Below are positions 45,792 to 64,000 of a DNA stretch of 64,000 nucleotides, in pieces. Source of the DNA: Phoronis australis (Eukaryota > Phoronida > Phoronidae); the NCBI GenBank assembly GCA_002633005.1, contig NMRA01000378.1, positions 62,001-126,000 on the forward strand. Direction: 5' to 3'. The position numbers were made by a program, and so were the translations under genes. Position 1 is the first letter of the stretch. Every line of letters begins with the position of its first letter. The notes beneath the pieces were generated by a model. The model had not been told where the DNA came from. It did not search any database and saw nothing but the letters and a program-made list of their open reading frames with translations.

Positions 45792-46049
45792 ATGGCGCGT
45801 CTACTTCGAAAATCAGTAATTGGCCTGAGAGCTGGAAAAACGAAGGCCAAGGGAACGCGTAACAGCAAACCACGACCAAATGAAAAATCAAATAATTGCT
45901 CCCCTAGCGATCACGTTTTATATTCACTTAGCGTTGTGTATGCATCAATGATGTGGCTCGCATACAAAATAAAAAATGCATTTGTTGATCCTTTACTTTT
46001 TACCAACAAGCATTTACGACTAAAATGCCACATTTGTTTGTGCAAATGA
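45792..46049 (+). CDS. Small hypothetical ORF with polyadenylation signal
   Basis: ATGGCGCGTCTACTTCG starts an 85-codon frame with a basic N terminus (MARLLRKSVIGLRAGKTKAK) and a hydrophobic stretch (LYSLSVVYASMMWLAY). AATAAA follows within 15 bases of the stop. The N terminus could be a mitochondrial presequence or a first exon. No family recognised. Confidence 0.25.
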   Translation: MARLLRKSVIGLRAGKTKAKGTRNSKPRPNEKSNNCSPSDHVLYSLSVVYASMMWLAYKIKNAFVDPLLFTNKHLRLKCHICLCK

Positions 46050-46079
46050 AAAATAAACATTTTCAAATATTAAACAGGT

Positions 46080-47284
46080 ACTTCGAGAGGAAAGATATAT
46101 AGAAATTAGGAAGTACTACAAAACGGCTTACAAATAAGTAGCGGTAAAAATATCCACCATGCATCAAGTGTCAGAGGAGACAAAACTGAAGGCACTTTTT
46201 TGAACAACTGAAAGTAGTTGACATTCGCTGGAATCCAGAAGTGTGTCATTTCCATGATTTGAGTAAACATACAATAAAACTGCCGTTTATCGAATGGATT
46301 TAATTCCACGAAGGAGCTTTAGGTTGCATGGCTGCGGAATGTAGAGGGTCGATTATGCGCTGCCGCTCCTTTCAGACGTTGCTTTTATCGCCGATTATGC
46401 TCGATAACAAACATTGAAATAGAAAATGTCAAAGCTTTCTTCTGATTTGATTTAGGGTAAAAAGATAGACACCGGGAACTGCCAGGTTTAATTAAAGTCC
46501 TACTCTCAAACTGCCCATACGGTTCCAGTATCCGAAAATACTAACTACATAAAATCTTATTTTCGAAACCCTTTCTTTATATTCTTTCGCCTTTCTTGCC
46601 AAAAGCGATTTTTGAACAGTATTTGACTCTTCTCTCTGAGCGTATGATTACCGGTTGTCATCCGTTATTTCCGTACCCACATTTCCGGCTCATCAGTTCA
46701 GGAACTTGTCCTGAAAGCCGCCATTTTCCCCTTGTAACTGAATGTGCTATCGCTTGCTCGAAAAGTCTTCATTTTGTTTTGTTAGTAACATCTCGTGATT
46801 CGTTTGCATATGTAGTGTATTGTTAGTGGTCGTTGATGTTTTTTGGAATGTTACGCGTACTTAGTAGGTTAAAATAGCATTGGTGTTTAGTTCCTTACGT
46901 AGGCGGGTCGAACCTAGGAACCAATATGGGTCGAACCTATTTTTTTCGTTTTTTTTTCTCGTTTTGAAAAAGTACTTTGCTATCATCGGAAAGGTAGTGC
47001 ATTCTACTCAGTAAAAATCGAAAAAGTATCAAAACCGGGGCAAGCAGTGTAAAGTTATTGCAAGTTTGTGGCGAAATTTGGGTCACTTTGTTTAGATCGC
47101 GTCGGCCATATTGGAGGACAGCGGGATAAGTTACGAGTTTAAAACTTTGTGTAAATTGTTTTCGCCAACAAATTACGGTGAAATTTAGTTAGACATATCT
47201 TTACTTACTATTCTGCACGATTTAACAGTGTTCACCCAATTTCAGCCTCGCAGTTGTTACTCATTAAGTGATAAATGAGCTCAC
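46080..47284. other. No gene seen
   Basis: GGCCATATTGGAGG at about 47104 resembles a promoter-type YY1 site, but no start codon with a good frame follows before the TIR element. Confidence 0.4.
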
Positions 47285-49054
47285 AATGGGGCTATTCGGA
47301 AAATCTGCAACAACTAGAGGGCGTGCGTGTACTAGTGGTGATAGATTAACAGCCTCGATTTCGCGAGCCCTTTAAATACATGGTGAAATGGCTTGCAGCC
47401 GTGCCAATTGAATCTGAGATTGCGTAAAAAGGGTGCTTCTATGAGGGAAGTAAGCACGACCTCATACAAAGGTAAGGTTTGTGATCATTTTAACGATTAT
47501 TCCATGATTATTCTACCGATGCCTGTTCACTGAGGCACTCGCCGATGTCGACTTCGCGGCAGTCAGTCGCCAGCCAGAGTCTGGTTAATCTTTGTATGTT
47601 GCGATATGTGATACGATACTGGACGTAGCAATCGGGATCTTTTCGTACATCAAAGCATTATTATTGCTTGGAATGATTTCTATAAGTTTATCAGTGGCAG
47701 TTACATCAATCAATGCTGCATATTTATGCTGTCAACTCGATACAGGTTAAATTTGAGTTAAGGTTACAATCCAATCCCAATGGCAAAGGGTACGTGAGTG
47801 ATAAATATCCATTGCATTAGACTATTTGTTTACTCCCTATCATATGTCTTCTGGAAATCTATTACACGTTGAAATGGAAATCTATCACGTCAGTTTTCAC
47901 GTAACCTTTGGCTTTTTAGGTTTGAAGGCTTGTACCGTGCAGAGGAGATATGCATCGCTTCTGCACCGTCCCTGAATGGACAAATATTGGTTTTTAGCAT
48001 TTGACTGCAGCTAACCAACAAGATCTTCCCATCCAGTGCAGATCTGTTGTCAAAGCCTACTTTCAATATTGGAGACAACGAACAAAGCCTTTGAAAAGGA
48101 ACAGCTATTTTTAAAGTCACTTTGTTAAATTACTTATTCAGGTCCCGAGGGTGGATTGGCAAGTGGTGGGTTGTAATATTTGGTACAACTGAATGTGTGG
48201 AAATAACAGGTAATACATGTTTGGGGAAAAGAGCATGGTGAGGTAATTCTTAACCTTCACGAAGTCCCTCCTAGTTGATTTCATGAAACTGTTTTGGTAC
48301 TTGTATCAATTGTAAAACCACAAGAATATATTACATTTTCCGAATTTACAGTGACTGAATAGTCTTAACTCATGCCTTGAAATGTTGCAAGTCGTTATAC
48401 ATGTACATTCAAATGACTGCCGTTTTTGTGAAAATTGCATTTTTGATGGTGCCTTACGATTTGTAATAACTCTTAAACAACAGAAAGATTATCCATCATT
48501 TTTAAATGACCCAAGTCTTCATATCTTCTATTAGAAAGAAAACGGTTCCCTCAACCTTAGGCTAGAAGTATGCTTGACAGACCCATGAACCTGTAATCTG
48601 AGTTAAAAATTGCTGAAAGTATCAAAATTAAAAAGGCTTGAAAGGTTTGAAGTTGTCTCAAAAAACTTGTATATTTTACAGACAAGTGATGCGTTTAAAT
48701 AATTGTTATGGCTAGGGATAAAAAATAAAGACAGTTTTATGCAATACTCATTATATACACCCTTGGTTTCTGAAAATAGTAACTATTTACTTGTATGTGA
48801 AACTGTAGACCAATCACCATGTATTTTTGAAAAACAGGGATAATATTTTTGATCCAATCTGGAGTACTTAATTATTCATATTTCAATATTTGTTCCAGGT
48901 TCAGTGACATTTTAAGGCCACTTCAAGCTGTATCATAGACAAGCTTTGTTACTCTGTTCTCTTCCCACAGCACTTCCACACACCAGCAGTGCTGCATGGC
49001 ACAATGTGCAAGTCAGTGGCCCTGGAGAAATGTGAATCGCAGTACTAAGTTACC

Positions 49055-49604
49055 NNNNNNNNNNNNNNNNNNNNNNNNNNNNNNNNNNNNNNNNNNNNNN
49101 NNNNNNNNNNNNNNNNNNNNNNNNNNNNNNNNNNNNNNNNNNNNNNNNNNNNNNNNNNNNNNNNNNNNNNNNNNNNNNNNNNNNNNNNNNNNNNNNNNNN
49201 NNNNNNNNNNNNNNNNNNNNNNNNNNNNNNNNNNNNNNNNNNNNNNNNNNNNNNNNNNNNNNNNNNNNNNNNNNNNNNNNNNNNNNNNNNNNNNNNNNNN
49301 NNNNNNNNNNNNNNNNNNNNNNNNNNNNNNNNNNNNNNNNNNNNNNNNNNNNNNNNNNNNNNNNNNNNNNNNNNNNNNNNNNNNNNNNNNNNNNNNNNNN
49401 NNNNNNNNNNNNNNNNNNNNNNNNNNNNNNNNNNNNNNNNNNNNNNNNNNNNNNNNNNNNNNNNNNNNNNNNNNNNNNNNNNNNNNNNNNNNNNNNNNNN
49501 NNNNNNNNNNNNNNNNNNNNNNNNNNNNNNNNNNNNNNNNNNNNNNNNNNNNNNNNNNNNNNNNNNNNNNNNNNNNNNNNNNNNNNNNNNNNNNNNNNNN
49601 NNNN
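49055..49604. other. Assembly gap (550 N)
   Basis: Flanks match copy A at 36533 and 37556, so the missing sequence should be the counterpart of about 36534-37555, roughly 1020 bp. The gap length is therefore understated. Open frames reported across it are meaningless. Confidence 0.9.
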
Positions 49605-49993
49605 TTTTTTCCAATGCAATGTTACGACATTTACTGAATTAAGGCTTATTCATGTTAATTGATAACTGAGCTGGTGGTCCTGGGGGTGGGGTCCACGATA
49701 AAATAAGGAAACTCACTCATCTAGAGAATTTTATTGGAAACAGCATAGTTTTGAAGAGAAACTGCTGTGATAAAGTCACTCTTGACTTCTGTGCATCACG
49801 TACCATACACCTCTTATTTTGGGAGCACCCCACCCAGGACAACATGAATATGTGCTGCTAGCCTACCCGGCATCGGGTGAGTTTCCGAAAAGAAACACTT
49901 AGTTCCACTCAATAAAACTTTTATTCAGTGGGGTAACTGGTGGGGATAACATCACCGAACGATGTTGATAGAAACAAATTGCTAAAAACTTAC

Positions 49994-50224
49994 CAAGTAA
50001 TGTTGTGTAGTCTCCGAATGGAACTGCATAGTCATAGAGCACACACGGGGCTTCAGCATCCACACACTTTTTGTCAGTTAGTTGACCCCGTTGACCGCAA
50101 TTGTCCACGAATATAGTAACCTTAGGTCTTTTTGGGAATTTGTGGCCACCTGTCGAAGACTTGCACCAGGGAAATTAGCAGTAATAAAGCTTAGCGCGAC
50201 GACGTATTTTGATAAAAATTCCAT
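49994..50224 (-). CDS. Exon-like frame inside TIR element, copy B
   Basis: Counterpart of 37947-38182 with the ATG at 50224 and the same donor. One base more in an A run moves the frame, and the signal-like frame ends after 48 codons. The VTIFVDNCGQ frame stays open to the donor. Confidence 0.25.
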
Positions 50225-50330
50225 CTTTTAGCAGTAATGTTGTTTACATGCAGACGGCTACGCATGCGCAATTCAATCACCACTAGTACAGCAGCGACAC
50301 CGCGAGGAGAATTCTCCGAATAGCCCCATT

Positions 50331-51840
50331 ACCGTTGGACTTGTCTCGTTTCTGGCGGCACCGACAACATGGCGACTTTTGCTGAACTGAAAGGCATGTT
50401 CAATCGGCTACTTTGTAATTTGTGAAGATTTAACGTTGATACATTTTGACAAACGTTGCTACAAAAAGAAACTTTGTTCAATTTTCGTGTTTTTTGTGCA
50501 AAGATATAAGATATAAGATGTATTCGAATTATTTTACTGTAAATTTCCCATTCAGGTGATCTTACACTAAGCTAAAAAAATAGTTGAAATGTTTGACTGT
50601 CAACTGCTGTTCAAGACTTGATTTGGTGTCACAAGATGATTCAAATTTTTCTAAGTTTTAAGTCTCAATTGCTTTCAAGTCATGTTTTGTAACTTATTTC
50701 TTCTTAATTCAGGTTATCAAGTCAACAATATGAATAATCTTAATTTGAGAAATAAGCTATGTTGGATTGTGAAGCTTCAAGCCTCTAATTCTTGTTCCTT
50801 GCAACTTCATATTTTTTAAATGACGCTTGTCAAATTCTGGTGTAAGGAAACACTATTCCGTCACCATGGTAATAGTTACATGTATGTCCACTTTCATATC
50901 ATTGAAACTGTTGCTGTTGAATAGTGTTTGTAATGCTAAATGTTGTAAAGTATTGTGCATTTTAAGTTACTTATTATGTTAAAAGTTTTAATCATTTTGG
51001 GTTAATGAATAAAAAATGATAACATGTTGTATAGGACTTGTCATACTTATGTGGTCGAACGAGCCCCCTGCCTCAGTCACAGAAGCACGAATTCCGAAAA
51101 AAAGTAGAAAATGAGACAATATTCCACTAGAAGACAGGAAGTACCAAAATTTAGGAGTCTCAGTGCAATTCATAGCTCTGAACATACCCACTGAATCTTA
51201 TAGTAAAAGATAGACATTCCCAAAAATTCCAGCCCCCCCTCCATTCTTTTAGGTTGATGCGCTCATACAAAGTCTGGGTAAATCTCTATTGAAAGCCAAC
51301 AACTTTGCACAGTTCGCCAGAAGTACCCAAGTTCTAAGTAAACCTCGTTTGAGTGAGCGCTGTGGCCAGCGACCAGTTAGGCCTAAGGGTAGCCTTGGCG
51401 CAAAGCTGTATAGGCCTCAGTACTAACAAGCTGTATTTTGACGATAGCCTTCACTGGTAGCTGGTGACTGAGGCTAACTAAGGTCTGCCGCGGCAGTGTG
51501 ACACAGGACTAACCAGCCCGTAATTTCATGCAAGTGTCTGAAACTACCCTTGAATATATGCAGCATTTATGATTTGACCATTTTACTTCGACAAAACAGC
51601 TTGCAACCGCATGCATTTACCGTTCGCCAGTGTCTGGTCTCGATCCGATCCGCACCGGGTCCGATAGGCTGCGGTCCCGAGTCTGGCAAAATAATTTCTG
51701 TCAAAATTTATTCGCCACATTTCTTCAGCAAATTCGATAAAATTGTCCGTAGTTTAATTTTATTAAACTTAAGGCGAGCTGTCGATTATTTTATCCCCGT
51801 TGCTGGCTGGTAACAGTACAGGCACTGCTCCAGTCGCACT
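50331..51840. other. Mostly empty; possible short first exon at 50369
   Basis: Directly next to the TIR element, CGACAACATGGCGACTTTTG gives MATFAELKGMFNRLLCNL before a stop, with a weak GTAATT donor inside. The ATGGCG context is YY1-like. Nothing downstream supports a gene. Confidence 0.25.
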
Positions 51841-51877
51841 GACGGCGTTTTCTCGGCCTGGGTTCCTGAATGAATTG

Positions 51878-51931
51878 TACTTCCGGGGTCGCGGCAAGTT
51901 CAAAATGGCGGTGTTTCTTCGGGTGCGAATC
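51878..51931 (+). promoter_or_regulatory. ETS and YY1-type promoter around a start codon
   Basis: ACTTCCGG (51879-51886) is an ETS core and CAAAATGGCGG (51901-51911) a YY1-type site that includes the ATG, a layout common at broadly expressed animal genes. A GC-rich stretch surrounds them. Confidence 0.45.
51905..51931 (+). CDS. Candidate short first exon
   Basis: ATG at 51905 then MAVFLRVRI and a consensus donor GTGAGT in phase 0. Frame, promoter motifs and donor agree. The product is not recognised. The nearest candidate next exon in phase is at 53461. Confidence 0.4.
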
Positions 51932-53679
51932 GTGAGTGGCGCGTTCATTTAAATTTTTTTCGAGTACGGATCGTGTATTAGTTATGGGGCAGGTACTTCT
52001 TGGATCCTTATAATGTCCTCTAACCATGTAATAAGGGTTAACAACTCGTGAGAAAAGGACTTTAAATCATTATTGATGCCGTCAAAACATGGAAAAATAA
52101 GAAACTAGGAAATCACCCTTACATAATATTTTTTGCTTTGAAAACCTTGATAAATAAATCCGAGATGATGGCAGACGGTATTGCCATAGTGATGGGATGT
52201 ATGTGTGAGAGTGGCGAATGTCACTTTGCTACTGACTTGACATGAGGTTTGTGTCAAGTGTGTTTTCTGGTTTAAGCTATGCCTCTACACCATCTTAACC
52301 ACATAAATTCCTAATGTGACACTATCTGGGATCAGCCACTGAATCGCTTTAGGCCTATATTATGTACCACCATCGCGTGCACTTTTAGCGTTGAACGCGA
52401 CTGAGAGGCAGTATGGCAGTTCAGAACTGTGTTAGCCTGTGCGTGTGTGGGGGAGACGCAGAGAGAGTGCACTTCTTAAGATCTTAAGGGGGCTGCTTTC
52501 TTGGGAGGCGGAGTTATTTTTTGTGAGGAAGAGTGCTCTTTTGGGAGGAGGTATTTGCATGGGTTGGGGGGTGTCCGACACGGCGTTGCACTTATACGCA
52601 ATTCCATATACCATGATTAACACGCCATCAAGACTGTGTGGAAATGGCCGCACTCGTCAGTGTCTAAGTTAAAGCCCACTCGATCAATGACATGTCTAGT
52701 AATTTATGGTGCTCTGAGTCCTATTTGACCTGTGTGTAATCGAGAATGAACTTGGCCTAAAGGGATATTTTTTGGTTTAATTTACGGCTGAAATGCTTTT
52801 TGAGATTATTATTGTAGGCTACTGGATAAACTTTTTGCATTTACGAGCTTTGGCCAGAGCTAACAAATCCATTGTGTTTTTGTGATTTTATACCAAATCG
52901 CCAATTTTGTCGTTGCCTGGCAAAACGTTTGTTGATATCATGATACTAGGTGACTTTACCATTACGCTTAAAATACTCAATTGACATCAAGACATGGAAC
53001 ATCATTCAGCGGCCCAGCGTTCGGCTGTTAAGATAGTTAGATTTCGCGATCCTGCTAATTTCTGTAAAATCAATTTTTCGGACAGGATTGATGTCTCTTT
53101 AACTCGTTGCCGGGTAATTTGTACATACAGGTTGTACACTGTATGTAGGCCTATATACGGAGCAAGTTAAAGCGGTCCAAAAATCATGCGAAAGCTGAAT
53201 TCCTCGTCAAAATAGTCTTTCCTCGTAACCGAGAATAAAGAGGAATAAATTGTGACTAAGCCGTTCCCTATTTAGAATTCCTTCCCCTTTGTAGTTGTTA
53301 CCCTTAGGATTAGTCGCCATGACAGGTAAAGCGATATAATGTCTGATTACTTTTGTCTGATACTGTACTGGATTTTCATAAAATTTGACACACAGAATAC
53401 TTATGGCGATTACACTTTTTCTTTTTCCTATGAAGTCTAAGTAATATGCCCCCCTAGTAGTGTTCCATCTGCAACACCGCTGAAAGGATCATTTCAAAAC
53501 TTTACAGGTATGTTGTTGTTTGCATGAAGAAGATTGATGTTGATTGTTAACTGGTCTATCTTCTGTGGTGCCTGCCATATAGCAATTTACATGTAGCTTT
53601 CTTAATGTATCCTTCTATATCGACCAAGCTCCATGATGCATTTTCATGATGCATGTACATGACAAATAGTTTTCTGTTA
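51932..53679. other. Otherwise no gene seen
   Basis: A pair of overlapping frames near 52432-52672 is GC-rich but has no motif or splice context. Treated as a possible intron of the 51.9-kb gene. Confidence 0.35.
53461..53507 (+). CDS. Candidate internal exon (CxxC)
   Basis: Between CCCCCCTAGTAG and the donor GTATGT. In phase 0 it encodes CSICNTAERIISKLY plus two bases, with a CxxC pair. It would join the exon at 51905 in frame (MAVFLRVRI then CSIC). No further exon was found, and the next 1.2 kb is repeat. Confidence 0.25.
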
Positions 53680-54620
53680 ACGGAGACACCGACAAACTCC
53701 TATTTTCGAATGGATTCAACATGTTCTACACCCACTACAGACTGAGGTCCTTTTCATTATTTTTGTCACCTGCCTCTCTGTCATCCAAAGCCATGAGTTC
53801 CTATTGAGATGATCAAGGCTCTTTAGCTTCCCGAGTGGCTTCTTTTGCCTGTGCCGTAATATATACCAACTTCTTTAATGGACATTTGTAAGATTTGGTG
53901 TATATGTAGCCTACATGTATGCGTTCCAACTCACAGTGAGGAGAGTATGCTCAGAATTAATTTCTGGACGTGTCAGATTACTGTGGCATCCTTTGGTGGC
54001 AATTTAGGATTTTCATATGGTTATACATCTACCAAATTTCTTCATGCATGAAATTTGGCAAACAGATGTCAAGGAAACCGAACGGCAGCGATTGCCTTGT
54101 TTAAGATGGATGAGATGTATGCTGCGCCCCCTAGTGTTATTTATATCTTATAATTAACGATACTTAAACGAACACCACAAGCTAGAAACACTGTTAGTGG
54201 TGCAGTCATAGGTGCATTTTATACGATGCTTGTACACGATGCCAAGAAACTTATGTGATGAGATGGTTTCATTATATTTCTTTTGATCACCATTTCGCAC
54301 ACTTGTTGCCCCGAGATTCCACTCTTGTCAATTAATTTAAAGGTGGACCAGTGGTGAACTAATTTGTCTTGTTCATATCTTGAGTTCAGGCAAAGGCTGC
54401 TGGTTACATTTCTATGGAATAAAAACTGAGGAGATGTCTTCGAGTGTATTGCAACTCAGTTTCCATAAATATATACTCAGTGTAATGATACATGTAAGAC
54501 ACGTAACTTCACCACGCTACTCTTCCGGAAACCTCACTCAAAATAATCGAGCTTCTTGTAGGCAGTGTGGATTCCAAATTTTGTAAAAGGTCAATAGCAG
54601 TAACAGTGGTGCTCAATTGT
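53680..54620. repeat. Dispersed duplication (partner 12440-13860)
   Basis: The uninterrupted partner, lacking the 550-bp insertion. It includes ACACTAGGGGGCGC on the minus strand at about 54125. Confidence 0.75.
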
Positions 54621-55055
54621 GGACAATTTTGGACTCAGATTCTTTTACAACAAAGCAGCTACAATTATTTTTTGGAAACCCGGCCAATGGGGCGTCTTGC
54701 ACAGGCTAACAAGCCCGCAAGAAAGAAAATATTTTGGGGAAACTAGAACCAATTNACAGATGTCAAGGAAACCGAACTCAGTGTAATGATACATGTAAGA
54801 CACGTAACTTCACCACGCTACTCTTCCGGAAACCTCACTCAAAATAATCGAGCTTCTTGTAGGCAGTGTGGATTCCAAATTTTGTAAAAGGTCAATAGCA
54901 GTAACAGTGGTGCTCAATTGTGGACAATTTTGGACTCAGATTCTTTTACAACAAAGCAGCTACAATTATTTTTTGGAAACCCGGCCAATGGGGCGTCTTG
55001 CACAGGCTAACAAGCCCGCAAGAAAGAAAATATTTTGGGGAAACTAGAACCAATT
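54475..55055. repeat. 280-bp direct repeat across a single N (probable assembly join)
   Basis: 54475-54754 and 54776-55055 are essentially identical at an offset of 301 bp, with N at 54755. The bases after the N (ACAGATGTCAAGGAAACCGA) match 54062-54083, so the second contig looks like an allele in which about 390 bp (54085-54474) are deleted. Confidence 0.85.
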
Positions 55056-55059
55056 CGAA

Positions 55060-56619
55060 TTTAATCCCACGCGCTTGCCAATGCACTCCCTGTCGCAAAC
55101 AGAGAATTGACCAACACAAATGAGGTTACGCCAAGAATACTTGGCTCCCGACCCCTCTGTTTCCTTAGACTCTGAATATATTCGGAAAATACAAATCTCA
55201 AATGTGGATTTCCACGATTGTTTTAAGAAAAATGAGGCAGTCGCTAATACGAAGTTGCGCGACGGAACAGCACCAGAGACAAAATAACGTGTGAAAGATG
55301 ACACGAACACTGAATCGGAAACTTGAATAGAATAATGTGACCCACAAGCCCCCCCCCCACACTCACCAATAGATTACAGACCTTGTGAAGAAATTAACTT
55401 GTATGCACGTCTCTTAAACCAATCCCCGCAATACACCATGTTCTCCACACTCTGCTACCATTCAAGTGTTCTGAGAATTGGTAAAGGATTTTCGTATCCC
55501 AAATGGCATTCGCAAATTTTTAAGTCAATTTCGTTTATTCACCCCACACAAAAATGTAAAAATAAAAAATCAAAGGCAAAGTAGATACAAAAACTTTAAT
55601 GTCAAAAATCCTAAATGCAACCAAAACGCCGAAACGCAGCGCGGTTGTCGCTCAGACGAGTGAGCTGTTAACATCATTGTCCAAAATGGAGTAGCTCTCG
55701 TGCAGTGCACATGTATATGAAAACCTCACGGCCGCAACTAGCCTACCTACACGTTCGCCGACCCATTAGTTCTACACCAGTGCAGCGCCCTGTAATGGTC
55801 GTCTGTTCTGCACCGGCAATGCACTCGAGCAGACTAATAAAACCGCAAAACATTGTGATGGATGAAACGCAAGATTCTACACATTTGGCCACTCAGATTA
55901 CCCTTGATGTATGTCTGCAGGACCACTATTTGGTTTCGGTTAGCGTCATGTGTCATAATTCAAGGATCCCGTTAAGATGACACCCTAAGACACGAATCTG
56001 TTCTCTTCAGTTAAATCACTTGCAGAACACCGTTCCATGGACAAAATTGTTTTGTGAACTGTCTATAAATTAACTGAACAAGCCACCCCCCCTTGAACAG
56101 GTAATTGGGCACTTTTTCTTTCCGTACACTTGTGAATGTCAGTTTGTGTGTTTAAAACCGCTCACTCAGTTGCAAACAAGTTTAACAGTCCCATTAGCCA
56201 AAACTGACCAGTGGGTAGCAGTGCTTGGTCAAGGATAGCTGCCAAATAAATAGCAAGATGCAGCAGCGCTTCAAGCCAACTCATTCTCAATAAGCAATGA
56301 TGGTTCTATTCAAGCAATGCTCCAGCCAACGAGTGCTACGTCACTCAATCATGCAAACTGGGAATGAGCAAGGAAATACAAACAAAGTTAAATGTTATAA
56401 TTTTCTTGTCATGGCCAATGTATATACATAAAAAATCTCAAGAACCGAATCCGCATGTGAAGTCGTGCACAACAGAGGTTGGTATCAAAAGTTGAAGTGT
56501 GCTAGGCGATCAAGGTACATGATAGAATAAACTGTACACGAACGTCAACAAAGCACACCAAGGCGGACAACAATGGTGGACGAGGGAAGAGCATTCACTG
56601 ACGTCTGTCCTGCATACAT
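55060..56619. other. Probable 3' UTR region of the distal calmodulin exon; no other gene
   Basis: On the minus strand an AATAAA at 55539-55534 lies about 1.1 kb past the stop of the distal terminal exon. Frames at 55044-55310 and 55705-55980 have no supporting features. A poly-C tract is at about 55350. Confidence 0.35.
55534..55539 (-). terminator. Polyadenylation signal, distal calmodulin 3' UTR
   Basis: AATAAA on the minus strand, about 1.1 kb past the distal stop codon. Confidence 0.3.

Positions 56620-64000
<7,381 letters not shown>

Larger units (their letters stand above)
47285..50330. mobile_element. 3.5-kb TIR element, copy B (with assembly gap)
   Basis: Same ends as copy A: AATGGGGCTATTCGGA at 47285 and TCCGAATAGCCCCATT ending at 50330. 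Same orientation and highly similar, with small indels. The interior is interrupted by N from 49055 to 49604. Confidence 0.75.

Noticed and set aside
48996-49637. Long open frames across the N run on both strands
   Set aside because: They consist almost wholly of unknown residues from the gap.

Overview
The window looks like draft assembly from an invertebrate animal nuclear genome. Coding sequence is sparse and split by GT-AG introns, calmodulin is almost exactly invertebrate-type, transposon remnants are dense, and there are single-N contig joins plus one long N run. The motif TACATGTA is frequent, as in cephalochordates, hemichordates and some molluscs. I favour an invertebrate deuterostome but cannot fix the species. 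No operons, CRISPR arrays or prokaryotic signals are present.

The main result is a five-exon secreted protease gene on the minus strand, present as two duplicated copies (3374-8543 and 18986-24354). I rebuilt both by matching splice sites and phases. Each has exons of 37, 240, 74, 214 and 1301 bp and encodes 621 residues: a signal peptide, an unrecognised linker, a WxxW domain of the mucin/CILP type, then a complete vibriolysin-like (peptidase family M4) pro-region and catalytic domain in one uninterrupted exon. A bacterial-type secreted metalloprotease joined to an animal extracellular domain suggests ancient horizontal transfer followed by exon capture. The duplicated block is about 6.2 kb (about 2950-9150 and 18560-24970).

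The second clear gene is calmodulin, minus strand, from 62308 down to at least 56620, with its first exons beyond the window. Two internal exons carry nearly the whole protein. Two competing terminal exons (59329-59357 and 56620-56648) end in EFVTMMTSK or EFVKMMTSK. Its 2.2-kb intron holds a tandem repeat that carries four exact CTCF-type core motifs.

The rest is mainly repeats: a 3.5-kb terminal-inverted-repeat element in two copies (34779-38283 and 47285-50330, the second with a gap); an 888-bp element with 9-bp target duplications (38687-39574); a fold-back element with an empty-site counterpart (26018-26491); two MITE-like elements; tRNA-derived repeats; and several local duplications (11.5/44.7 kb, 12.4/53.7 kb, 15.3/17.2 kb, 26.6/28.6 kb). 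Weaker coding candidates are a THAP-like exon (15.0 kb), unrecognised terminal exons (window start; 17.0 kb; 44.8 kb) and a YY1/ETS-type promoter with a short first exon (51.9 kb).
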